DNA of 64,000 nucleotides. Source: Ecdyonurus torrentis (lineage: Eukaryota; Arthropoda; Insecta; Ephemeroptera; Heptageniidae). Of the stretch, positions 1-12,054 are shown in pieces. The notes under the pieces were generated by a model that was not told the DNA's origin, ran no database searches, and saw only the letters and a list, made by a program, of their open reading frames with translations. Position 1 is the stretch's first letter, and each line of letters begins with the position of its first letter. The stretch covers positions 32,016,873 to 32,080,872 of the forward strand of contig OX439127.1 in assembly GCA_949318235.1 (NCBI GenBank), written 5' to 3'. Made by a program: the position numbers and the translations under genes.

Positions 1-953
1 TGAAACATTGGTTCGTCTCTCTTCTCCATGCGCACTGACCTACGCAATGGGAGGGGGGGTGGGGGGTGTTATTTTGCACTTCATCTTTCTGCTCTTTATT
101 TATACGCGGTCTTGTGGTATAGCTTTCTTATATGGCTGTAAGAGTGATGTCTGATGTCCAAACCGGGGGTAAATCATGAACGTTCATGTTTTGTGTAAGT
201 TAATTTTAACATATAGCTATGTATAATTTTTAAAGACTATAGTGAATTAAGTAAATTAAGTTTTTATTATGTACATTTTAGTGACGTAATTTTAATGTGT
301 TAAAATTCAATATAAACTATCAGCGAGTGTAAAGCCCAGGGTCTTCAAAGAAGTCAAAACCGAAAATTTTCTTCATTCATATAAGCATATAATATAATAT
401 ATAAAGCAAAATGTGAATTGTTTCTTCATTTTATGACTTTTTTTATTGTTATTATTTTTTTATTGTTGTTGCGCTTTATACAAGGTTGGTATTTTTTTAG
501 ATATAAAAGAACGGAAATTAACGGGCTAACATTAACGTTAATGTTAACGTACGTTTACACAAACGATAATATATTTGTATGTATGTATAACACTATGTGC
601 CTGTGCATGACTTTCGCTAAGAACTACCTCCCTTTGCATGTTGGGGTATGTTAACTTAGCCCTAACAATCACTCACCTAAAGGGTTTTTACCAGAGGTTC
701 TTTTCTTTTCCTCTGGGTTTTTATCCCTTTGCCACTTAAAACAATAAGTTGTTCTATTTAAGTTTTCTTTTCAATCCCACTTCTTCGTCTGTAAATGGCC
801 TAGGCTGAAACAAACCCTACTTCCAAACCTAAGTAAATTAAGTAAACTCTATCATTGCACTGGAGATTCCATTTGTAAAAGGTGGGGATCACAGAGTGCT
901 GCGAGTTTGGGTGCAGCATTCATCTTCCTTCTTCTTCTTCTTCGGACAATCAT

Positions 954-1027
954 CGCAACAATCAAAGCATCTCTTGTCCGCTGCAAAAATTGAAGCAACG
1001 GACTCCAGCGATGCTTTGATTGTTGCG
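954..1027. repeat. Long near-perfect hairpin
   Basis: Bases 954-971 pair perfectly with 1010-1027 (18 bp, core GCAACAATCAAAGCATC). Inside them a second stem pairs 976-980 with 999-1003 and continues through 982-984 with 995-997, leaving a loop of about 10 nt. The geometry of about 74 nt resembles a miRNA precursor, but a small foldback transposon is equally possible. An alternative stem joins CGGACAA (943-949) to TTGTCCG (974-980). No known miRNA seed was recognised. Confidence 0.5.
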
Positions 1028-1682
1028 TTTTGTTGCATTTGCTTGATTTTGTTTTCGTTAAAAATGAAAAAATAAAAAAAATAATAATAATTAACATTTA
1101 GGATATCGATTGTCTTGATTTAGATATATCTTAATCACTTAACAATATCTAATATCTTATTAATATCTTAATCTTAACGCACTTACCTTTAGATCAGAAT
1201 CATGAAGGAGGCAAAAGAGAAAATTTCCTAATATGCCATTAATGAAATGAAGTCAAATCATGAAATTATAAATCCTTATATTACATTATGAACCACTTGA
1301 ATTAAAATGAATGACCACTTGCAATAAAATGTTTTTAATTGTTGCAACAAGTAATGCATTAAGAATATTTTAAATATAGTTCGTTCATTGAAAGTGGTCC
1401 TATAAAGGATGTTCTATATTCAATCATTTGTTGTTCCTTTAACCTTCCTATCAGCAAATTTTGATAAATAACATTGTTTTGAATGTATAGGAAAAATATT
1501 TATTTACTGTACGCAAATTGTTACAGCAAAAATCAATAAATAACTACATGTGAATGCACCTTTCTTTTTATCTTTACATGTATCGACGATCACGCTATTA
1601 CAGCATACATATCCCTTGCAGGGTTAGCCAACAGTACTTCCCTTTGCCTTTGTAAATGATATCAAGTACTCTTTCTATTCTG

Positions 1683-1790
1683 GCATCAGTGCATGCTCTC
1701 AAAAATATTGCTAAGTAATTTTGAACTGGCAAAATGAGTCATTTTCCTATACCAACCCATGTACTGAGTGATCCAACATGGCGTTGACTT
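1683..1790 (-). mobile_element. Partial MITE, same family as 12356-12601
   Basis: The reverse complement of this stretch matches 12356-12463 over about 105 bp with scattered substitutions. The match starts at the inverted-repeat end AACGCCATGTTGGA and runs through a shared core containing AAATGACTCATTTTGCCA. The other end of the element is missing here, so the copy is truncated. No coding capacity is visible. Confidence 0.6.
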
Positions 1791-2372
1791 TATTAACATA
1801 TGCGTATATCCTTATATAGACAAGTGACGAGTAAGATGTTTTATAGGGTTTAGCATAATACTGTATGTTGTATAAACTCATTTTTACACATGATTGGGAT
1901 CACATTTTACCATTCAAAATCTTGTGCAATATTTGCAACGTTATTCTTATGAGAAAATCACTCGCTGAATTTATGGTAAAATATATCATCACATTAAGTA
2001 CGTACAATCAGCCGTACACTCTGACAGCAACACAGAGTAGGTTGGGGGAGGTATCATAATCGTAAGACTTACTTTGTCAGTTTTTTTTTTTATTATTTTT
2101 TTTTTCATATGTTATAGTTATTTATTAATTAGTGGTACTGTCTGCTTGGGTGGTGTAAGAAATTATTAATGTAAGTTTTATTTTATGCTTTTATTTTTGT
2201 AAGCTTATATATTTTTTACAAACGGACAACCAAAAACATCTATTATTTTCTTTAATTATGGCATTTTACTTTTATTTCAATCCCTTCTAACACTTTAGTA
2301 ACACCATATTAACACCATGGTGTTACACACACAGTAACACATGGTAACTGGTAACACACATACTGTATTATG

Positions 2373-2420
2373 TTACTATGAACTACCTGGGTCAATAAAG
2401 AAATCTTATTCTTATTCTAC
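2373..2420 (+). mobile_element. 3' tail of a non-LTR retrotransposon
   Basis: The segment contains TATGAACTACCTGGGTCAAT, followed by AATAAAG and a TTATTCTTATTC-type tail. The same terminus ends the clearer retrotransposon copy near 25240-25275, and a diverged version lies at 26665-26698. Only the last 50 bp or so are recognisable, so this is a severely 5'-truncated insertion or a relic. Confidence 0.55.
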
Positions 2421-2663
2421 AATTAAAATCAATTTTTATAATATGGTAATATATTATGTTATATCTTATGTTCAAAACAGAAACAAAAGTGACAAAATAT
2501 GAATATATTTCGTTACAATTAAAAAAGTATGAACAATTGATACCAATTACCATTTCACAATACATAAATTATTAAAACCATCGCCTCGATAATGCACATA
2601 AATATGCAGGAATGTAAAACATAGAATTGCAGATGAGTACAAGAAAGCTAATAGCTAATAAGC

Positions 2664-5477
2664 CTATAATATTTTAATATCATTGATTGGTCTGGCCGAT
2701 ATTGACATCGATAGATTTTCAATTAAGCGATTTTGATGTAAAATTAGGTTTTTTAGATCTTGCATTTCTCTGCTATGACATTCAGTTGCAAGAGCAAGTT
2801 TAAGTCTTAAATTTTGTAATTTTATATTAATGTCATCACTATTTTTAATAACATTTTCAGAACAATCTAAAAATATCGTTTGGATATTAACACCTGTTAC
2901 TAATTTTATTAATGGTTTCATTATTTTTGGTCCTGGATATAAATTAATACATCCTTCTTCATCCGATCCATTTATTATCGTTCCATCTTCACGGATTGAG
3001 ATTATGCAATTTCTATCATCTGAAAATGGTAGCACAGAAATACATATAATATTTTTTAATCTTTCACTTAATTTTAATCGGCTTGCATTTGAATCACCCC
3101 AGGCATTAAAATACCATCGTATGGGAAATCCATACCATGCTGCTTCAATATTTGTATATAATGCAGTTTTAGCATTAAGAGATACCAATTCAGCATCTCG
3201 TTGTATACCTTCTGTATCGTGAACTGCAAGTGCATGCAAGAGGTTCATCAAAATAATATGAATACATACAACAAACAATAAGAAAATAATTTCACTAATT
3301 ACTGGAGTTTCATTAAAATCTAATGAATCTAACTCAAATTCACCTGTTGACATTATTAATGTTATAAATAATGAATTTATTGGATTTTGAAACATTGCTT
3401 CAGATTTAAATAAAATATTAAAACATATAGCAAAAGAACAGACAAAAGGTAAGGAAATTGCTAAGAGAAGTATACTAACTTTAAAAACTTTCTGAAACAT
3501 GGCAATATAGCTAGCAATGCTTGGATGTCTTCCTAATAAAAGAGAGAATTCTATATATATAATTAAAACATTAAATGAGAGCAAAATATGTGGACCAAAT
3601 ATTAAGAAAAGTATTGTAAGTGTAAGTGAAATTACGTGAAGCCAATTTTCAAATTTTGTGAAATACTGTTGAGGTGACATAACAATCTGAAATATTTCTC
3701 TTATTAATACATAAATAAAGCTCATTACAGAAAATGTATATGATACTGGTGCATGTGTCTCTGATGTGGAAATACATATGTAAGTTGTAAGAGATACAAC
3801 AAAACTAAAAAACAAAATTAAATTTATAAAGTATATCCAATAGATCTTGAGCCATTTTAAATGAAGGAATGTTTTTATTATTGGATGAGCTAACAAATTT
3901 CCATGTTTTTCACACTTGCTTATTTTGTACAATGCCAGCATTTCAGGTCTTTTATTTGATTGAGGTTGCAGATTAAAACATTCAAAATCTAAATCTACTA
4001 TTTTGTAACCTTTACTATTGACACGAGTAGTGATTGTTGAATCTAAAATTGATCGCAAATCATTAGTGTGCATATCATTCAACACATTTGGATCTGCACT
4101 CAAAAATCCACCCTTTTTTAATAACATTCTTATAATATCGATGTTTTCCGTGTCTAAAAATAGTTTCAATGCAGTTTCATTCTTTTTATTTCTTGTATTT
4201 ATATCTACTTCACTCGACTGCAATAAATTTTTTATAATTTGAAGCACAATTTGATCATCATCAGGCATATTTTGCCGAATTGAGCGTGCTAATTTATGTA
4301 AGATCGTATCTCCGAAATCCCCAGTTACAAAACAATTGACATGCTCGCATTTCAAAAGTTCTAACACAATCTCAAATTGACCTCTTTCTATTGCAAGCAT
4401 TATAGCGGAATCCCTTAGACCACTTATTTTGTTGACATTTTTGGTATTATACTGCAGAATAGTTTTCAATGCATTTATCAAATTTTTTATAACTGCAAGT
4501 TGGATTAAAGTAAACCAACTATCATCTTCTCTAAAGTCTAATTTTCTGACCATAGCTTCTTCGTATAATTTGATAAATTGCTCTTCATCACTAGCGTATA
4601 ATGCATTAAATAATGCATCCGTTTCAGAATTTGTAATAGTTGTGTTTTCGTTGTTCTCTAACAAATGTGGATAAAATGTTTTTATTATATTTCTAGCTTT
4701 GATTCCTTCATAATTATAATCAATATTTGCATCATGTATTAATAATAAGTCTACACAATCCCATAGCTCATTTTCTGCTGCAAAGTGAATTGCACTTTTA
4801 CCGTTGTCTAATTTATATCGAGCGTTTATATTAACACCATTATCAATATATATTTTTAATAATGATACTGCTAAGGCTTCGTCGATGTAACCCATTTTAA
4901 CATGGTTTAAAGTAACAATGAATAGATTAAACATATTCGGACGGAATGTTGGATCATAACCACAAGCAAGTGTCCCGTGATATTCCAATATATTATTAAG
5001 AGAATTTTGTCCGTAATGTTGGCATATTACACGAACACATGCTTCACTACCTACGTAACCACGAGTATGCAAACTTCTTATGAAACTCATATGGACGGCA
5101 CCCATTTTTTCATCATTTTTATGTACGTCAAGTTGTAAAATTTTCATTAGAAACCATTCCATGTACTGAAATAAAATAGAGAAAAATGAACTTAATTAAA
5201 ATGCAATAGCAAGAAGCAGGAACAAACAAATTCAGTTGTTATTTAACAAATTAGTATAATTTCTTTTGGAATGTTGAAATAGTAATAATTGCATAATTCT
5301 TACCGGGTTTTCAATGCCTGCACTGAAAAAATCGTGATAGTGCAATTGCACGAGAGCGGGGTGAGCATCAATGAAGCTGGAAAATGCAAGCAAGTCTCCT
5401 GTTGCGCACGCGTCAATGCAAGCATTCAAAACTTCAGTCCAACGTACAACGGGACGTTGCCACTGTGTTCTAACCAT
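2664..5477 (-). CDS. TRPA cation channel, painless-like
   Basis: The gene joins 5304-5477 (exon 1, 58 codons, donor CCG|GTAAGA) to 2664-5165 (exon 2, acceptor TTTCAG|TAC) across a 138-nt phase-0 intron, giving 891 aa. The start has a strong context (ACCATGG) and an in-frame stop lies just upstream. Residues about 20-400 are diverged ankyrin repeats, for example KSAIHFAAENELWDCVDLLL and RDSAIMLAIERGQFEIVLEL. Six membrane segments follow at about 500-523, 532-554, 566-584, 587-603, 621-643 and 681-704. The pore loop has the TGEFE motif (665-669) known from arthropod TRPA channels. After S6 comes a TRP-like helix (LAVHDTEGIQRDAELVSL, about 704-721), and the C-terminus is predicted coiled coil. 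Length and layout match the painless subfamily (Drosophila painless is about 900 aa), which works as a heat and irritant nociception channel in the plasma membrane. The subfamily is assigned by resemblance. It could be another TRPA paralogue. Confidence 0.88.
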
Positions 5478-5490
5478 GGTCGATCTTTAC
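5478..5490 (-). other. 5' UTR part of the first TRPA coding exon
   Basis: On the minus strand a splice acceptor (TTAATTTCAG, AG at 5492-5491) sits 13 nt before the ATG. In the reading frame of the protein this leader contains a TAA stop. This indicates at least one upstream non-coding exon, which was not located. The same CAGGTAAAG could also be read as a donor. Confidence 0.45.
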
Positions 5491-5529
5491 CTGAAATTAA
5501 AATTTTATATACTTTCGATCTCCATTGAA

Positions 5530-5534
5530 CACAC

Positions 5535-5597
<63 letters not shown>
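5530..5597. repeat. (AT)n-(AC)n compound microsatellite
   Basis: Alternating AT units pass directly into AC units just upstream of the first TRPA coding exon. Confidence 0.9.
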
Positions 5598-5599
<2 letters not shown>

Positions 5600-6839
5600 A
5601 GAAAGGAGGGTGCTAAAAACTGGGCATGATAATTAAAATTGAATGATCAATTAAACATTTCAATAAATTGAAATATAAATAAAATAAATTTATTTGAATA
5701 TCTTGTTTAGTGTTTTATAATAAGCTTTAAAACTTAAAACTGTTACAACCAAGATAAAATATAGGTGCTTTATACTATAATACCTATATTATTATACAAA
5801 TATGTTTGACAATATATATAATATATAATGGACTTGAAATAATAAAAGTACCTGAACTAGAATAAAAGACCAATTTTGATCTAGTGCTTACGAGTGTGTT
5901 CTATCTATTTTGGTGATTTGCAATCTAATAATTTCTGTGGTGCGATAAGCAAACTAATTCATCTACGTCAGAAGAAACTAATTTTAATCTGCATATTGTT
6001 ATCTAATAAAGATAAACTCTTTTTTTTTGGAGAGAGAGAGAGAGGGAGAGAGAGAGAGAGAGAGAGAAATGAGGCGCGATAGAGAAGATAATGAAATTTA
6101 TAATTAGTTATTTAAACCATGCAAATATTAAATTAGTATAACACCTACATGAGTTTTTACCTCATAGCTGAATTAAGCCTTTATTTATAAATAGTAAATA
6201 ATTAAAAAAAAAAAAATCTCTGAAAATATCGGATAGCAGAGAGCTTAACAAATTATATATTGAATTTCTAAAACTATTATATTACTAATAAAATAAGTAG
6301 ACAATATTTAAATAAGTATAAATAATATAATGTACTTTCATATTATATTTAGCAAGGGCAAAAGTACTATAAAAATACATTTGCGTACGGACATGTCATA
6401 TGGCAAAAGTGGAATAACAGTATTATCCAGTATTGTGTGTACTGTGTGTGTGCATTACAAATTTGTCAATCAAGTGGTTACAATTCTGAGTTGCACTAGG
6501 ACATAATAAGCTATGTTGACCTAAAAATAAAATTATTGAAAATAATATGTATATTTTTTTTTCGTAATAGTTTTATGGCCTAGGAGTGGACTTTAACTTC
6601 TCAACTACAACATCCAAAAATGTGTATTTTGTATTTCAATCTATATTTTAATTAAATAAAATATTTATCTTAATTTAAGTTTGAAACTCGCTGTAAGTGT
6701 CATAACATTATTTGATTTATTCATATACGAATACTCTATAATACAATATTATAAAATATAAAACAAATTAATAAAAATTATCAATAATTATAATATAATC
6801 TATAATTTATTTATATATATATATTGATTAAAATTATTA

Positions 6840-7130
<291 letters not shown>

Positions 7131-7299
7131 CGAAAAAAAGTTTTTTTTTTATTATTTTTTTTTTATATAAACACAATCAGGTGTACGTATATTTATTCAC
7201 GTCATGTCAATTGTTTTAATTAAGATTCTATACTAGTGAATGAAAGTAATGCGTTTGCGCATTGTGTTAAAAAAGTTGCATACTTATAAGGAGTCATTG

Positions 7300-7454
7300 A
7301 GTATCGACTAGTGCTGCCATATTGTCAAGTAGTTGTACTAATGCTTTGAAGCTTTTATGTTTGGTGTGTGGAGTGTTGCCCAGTGCCTGGGGATTTCAGG
7401 ACGGTGTCTGTTGTTTCTCTCTCGCGTCACAAGCACAGCAAGATAACACACAAC
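7300..7454 (+). other. Putative non-coding first exon of the arrestin gene
   Basis: This block is richer in G+C than its surroundings and ends in a strong splice donor, AACACACAAC|GTAAGTAT (exon end 7454). It has no long open frame. The next plus-strand acceptor that leads into coding sequence is at 11936-11937, directly before the arrestin start codon. I infer that it is the 5' UTR exon of that gene. The left boundary is approximate because no TATA box or initiator was clear. Confidence 0.45.
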
Positions 7455-10400
7455 GTAAGTATATATCCACACAAGCAAATTTGTAAACTTTATCAACAAA
7501 AATATTCATACTAACTATTAATAATCATCATTTTAATAATATATAGCTTTTCAAAATATTAATAAATATATCAATTTAATTTTATATTCTAATCCTAAAA
7601 TTAAATTCTAATGATTATAATCATTTTATTTAATATATACACACATGATGTGCGTGAATCATTGCTTCCCAAAACACTTACGCACTGTTGCTTGGATAAA
7701 ATTATTGATTGAATTGTAACATAACATTTACTTTTTTACTACACACGCTAAAATTTCATACTTACATACATTTCAAAACTTTTTTTTTATTATTATTTTT
7801 ATTTTTTTTTATTTTTGCATGATTAAAGAATTATTATAAGATTGTCTACTTTGTGTTCATAAAAAAATATAAGTTTTTGTATTATTCTTTTCTGTAATAA
7901 ATTTTATTGTAACTTCCTATATATTTTATTTTAACTCTTTTTTTTCCCCGTCATAAATATCTATCTAAGTCATTGCGTTTTATCCTTTAGTAATGTTAAC
8001 TGAGAAAAACAACAAAAATGTGCTTTTCTTCTTCTTGTCATCACACTTTACAAAAACTTGTAACCCCATTTGAGATTTCACTGCGCTGAAGTGTACTTAA
8101 ATTAGAAGAAATTAAGAACCGTTATAACAATAAGAGAAAAACAGGGACTAAAATAATAAAACTTAATTATATTTTTAAAAATATATTAAAATAAATAAAT
8201 TTCTAATAATAATAAAAAAAGTTAAAGAAAAGTAAAATTTTTAATATAAAAGAGCTTAAAAATAAGTGAAAGAATAATGATAATAATACGAGAGAGACGG
8301 GTAAAAGCAATAACAATAATGATAAATCACAAGAAATTATATGCCAACGTTAGTAAAAACTAAACACAATGCGAAACATGAAAATAAAGTACAATAATAA
8401 TAAAATAAAAACAATAATTTAACGCTGATGAAATGTTACTAAAATAGGAATCCAATTCAATATATTATTGCCCATAGTTTGAATTTTCAAAAGAATGGAT
8501 CAAACACTGGGATTTTCTAATGTATTTATATTTTAAATTGGCCGAATAGGATTTTTGTAACTAAGTCTGGAGATCAGTAAAAAAGAAAAAAATAAAAATA
8601 AAAAAACCTGCATTTTGACTATTGCCGTGATAATGTATTTATGCTACTGATTGAAACAATAAATAAATAAAATTTATTATAAGTTTAAGTCATATTTTAT
8701 CCAATTAGTTTTGATGTAATACAAGCCTACCAAAAACCTAATACCAAGTTCAAATGAACATTAGGGGAGAAAAGCGGGGAGGGAGGATCTTATTTACTAA
8801 AACCAATATGCCAAAATGTATTCAGACTTCATTTTCATTTTACCAATTACATATTTCTTCATATCAGAAGTACATAAGGGGTTGCTGCTTTCTGCTCTTT
8901 AGTTTCTGCAGCACTACACACTTTCATATTAACGTTTCAAATTTTAAAAATAATATGCAAATTTTGAACCCTTTCATAACTGCAATTTTGTTTTTTGTAT
9001 AATATTTCAAAACAATTATAGTCTATTTCTATTTTTCAAACAATGTGGATAATTTGAGAAGAAAAATAATTGTTGAGAAAAAATTGCAAATAATCTGAAA
9101 AACAAATACTTTCGGAAAAGTTCTTCAGAAATATCACTAAAAACGAAATTATAGTTTACTGTACTGTACTGTATTATTATTATTTTTTTTTTCCCATTTT
9201 AAAAATTTAGTGGTTTTCAAATTTTAAAACGAGGGGGGGGGGGGTAACATAGAGCAAAAATTCATCATACTTATTTATTTAATCGGATATTATACTGCTA
9301 TATAATTAACTAAGCTTTCATTGGAGTGATACGTAAACAGCCTAACGTGTTTTCGTATGCCCAAATAAAAACATTGCATATTTTAAAACTTCACCACAGT
9401 AAAACCATACGTTCTCAGTAAAGCCTCTAAAGCCTCTTGGTGCCACAACCCTAGGACTGCGTCAAAGTTAATCAGCTCTTAGGATTTTTTCTTAAGTAAA
9501 TACTTTTATAATTTACCTTCAAAATAGCTATTATTTAGATATGTGAGATGTTTGCGCGCGTGATGTTAAAAAAAAAAGGCATTTTAAAACACTACCTATA
9601 GTTTGGATGGCTTACTGAATCTTGAAATCATTTAATCAAACCCATGTGTACTTCAAAAATAATTTTGACATTTCTAGACACTTTGGTAGAGTTGTTAAAA
9701 TTTATTAAAAGTGGAAAAAAAATCTTTATTGAAATGCCTAAGTAAAAATTTAAATAGTGGAGCTATATTTACGGTAAAAAGTAACTATAAAGCTGTATTT
9801 ATATATGATAAAAAAAAAGTGTCGTTTGATAGTTGCAAGTGTTTTACTTTAAATTAATATATTTTATCATCATGGTTTCATTCACAAAAGACGCTGAAAT
9901 GATTTAATAAAATATAAAATTATTTATAATAATAAAATAGTTTATTATTATTATTTGCGTTACTCTATGTGTATCTATTTTTAAAAGGCTATATAATTTA
10001 TACTGTATTTATAAAATATATAAGAACATAAAAGGCATTTTTTTTATTCTTTGCCTAAAATAAAGACATTTTGAATTGAATTCTTACACCGAAAGCTCTA
10101 CCTTATATAAAATTCATAGCTTTAGAGATAAAATCTAAAAAAAATCGACAAACTAGCAAGTATATTACTCAACAAGCTAAAACATTGTTACACCGAAAAA
10201 ATAGACTCCTAATTTGTAATTGTTTACGCTCTTACACTTACTCTCTTTCTCTCTCTTTCGCTCTTTCTCGCTTTTTTATTATAGTATGCATTTTTTTTTA
10301 TATTTAGCCTCGAAGGCAAAAATTATTTTACTGGCAATTTTTCTTAAAAATATCCAATTTAGTTCATATTAATACATGGAACTTATTATAATTATTTAAA

Positions 10401-11955
10401 AAGACTCAATTTTTAAATTTTGCATTAAAAAAAAAAAAAAAAAAAAAAGTTACCCTGTGGCGCACTTTACCCTGGTTTCCCCCATATATTCATATGCGAA
10501 AACTTATTTAAAATGTATACTGTAGCAGTATTTTTAAGTGTGAGCAGGGCTGCATAAAATGAGAGGCGGTAGTGGAAGCCTTTTCGTTGTAATATTGTAT
10601 GAAAAATAATAACAATAATAATAACAATTTTGCTTGTTAAAATTTATGTTTTTAAAAATATAAACAACTTTTGTTATTACTTACGGTTTAAATTTCTGAG
10701 AATTTTATTTGCTCTTTTCAAATTCTAGTTTTTTTCCTTCTTTTGTGCTGAACGAAGAACGAGTAATACTATGCTCATATATTTTCCCCCATCTTTTCAT
10801 ATGCCAATGACGCACACGACGTAATTAATGCGAACAAATTTTCGATGCAATGTACTGTCAACGTATATACAATTTTTTTTTTTTTTTTTTTTTTTTTTAC
10901 TAAACATGCCTCATGATTTGAAAACTTCTTTGCCATTGCCAAAATGTCTCCTATTGCATGCAATTTAGAAACTTTATCCCTTAATAAATGTCAGCTCTTG
11001 AATAATGTAAATTTCACAAATATAATTTAATATTATATAACTTTCCTTTGTTTTGTTTTCCCCATAAATTGTATACAAAATATATGTAATTCACCTGGTG
11101 TGTAAATAATTGTAAAACACAAAGCTTTGTGACTAACAAGCTATATATATACAGTTTCCTTTTACAAAATATCCGATACATCTCAATTTTGTTTACTGAT
11201 CAATGATCATTATTATTATTCCATATATATGATATTGTATTGTTGGCTGTTACTGTATTCATACATGAAATACATATTTCTAACAAATACATCTGCACGA
11301 TACAATAGCCACGTGTAGCTCAACATTATCAAACCTATATGTTAGCGAGATCAAAGAAAAAAAAATAGGTAATTGATGATATCATTAAAATAAAATGTAT
11401 GGTTGCATGAATGGCGTAGCGATTATATATCACATCATTATTTTCATATGCTGAATCGTCATTATATACCTTGATACCTTGAAAGCATACAAAATAAGAC
11501 GACACGAATGTTAAGCACTCAATAACGAGCTGTCTTAAGCTCTTTTGTCGTCAAACTCTGAAAATCAAATTGATTCTATAATCTGTAGCAGTGTGTTTAT
11601 ATTATATGATATTATGAATTAGACTTTTACTTTATTTGCATAGTCTGTGAAATGTAAAGTTTTTTCATTTGTAAATTTAGATAAATAAATAATACATAAT
11701 AATAAAATATAAGTACTAACAAAATGACATCAAATATGTTTTTTTATTAATTATTATTGTTTTAATTTAACGAAACAGTGTAAGTAAAATTAAAATTCAG
11801 AAAATCTATATACTTTCAAACTTTTATTTTGTAAGACAAACAAACAAAATAAGTATAGATATAACATTTTCCATGAAGTGATGTATAGAGGAAATGAAAT
11901 TTAAAGCAAATTGTGTTTTGGTATTGATATTTTGCAGTAGGCAGCTAAATTTGCC

Positions 11956-12054
11956 ATGCCATGGACTACATCCGGGAGTTCGACATCCGCCTTGAGAGAG
12001 AAATGTATTACGCTGGAGAAACTCTGTCAGGACACGTTATTCTCGACACAGTAA
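11956..12054 (+). CDS. Overlapping upstream ORF across the arrestin start
   Basis: A first ATG lies 5 nt before the arrestin ATG in another frame (GCCATGCCATGG). It opens a 32-codon frame that ends with TAA at 12052-12054, inside the arrestin coding exon. The second ATG has the better +4 base (G), so scanning ribosomes may pass the first. This is unlikely to make a functional peptide and more likely modulates translation. Confidence 0.3.
   Translation: MPWTTSGSSTSALREKCITLEKLCQDTLFSTQ

Larger units (their letters stand above)
1..2663. other. Gene-free flank, AT-rich
   Basis: No exon with convincing splice signals or protein resemblance is visible. The stretch holds a long hairpin (954-1027), a partial MITE (1683-1790), a 16-bp perfect palindrome TAACACCATGGTGTTA (2310-2325) and a non-LTR retrotransposon tail (2373-2420). 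Short open frames near 418-654 and 852-1097 have AT-rich or low-complexity translations and are judged non-coding. The region lies downstream of the minus-strand TRPA gene and should include its 3' UTR. No clear polyadenylation signal stands out next to the stop codon. Confidence 0.6.

Noticed and set aside
418..1097. Short open frames in the left flank
   Set aside because: The translations are dominated by Phe/Leu/Ile runs or trinucleotide repeats, and no splice or start context supports them.
2830..4674. Plus-strand open frames inside the TRPA gene
   Set aside because: They are antisense shadows of the 833-codon TRPA exon, which carries clear channel motifs.
9230..10490. Possible element between a G-run with GGTAACA (9235) and GTTACCCTG..TTTCCCCC (10450)
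   Set aside because: The supposed inverted ends match over too few bases and no target duplication is present.
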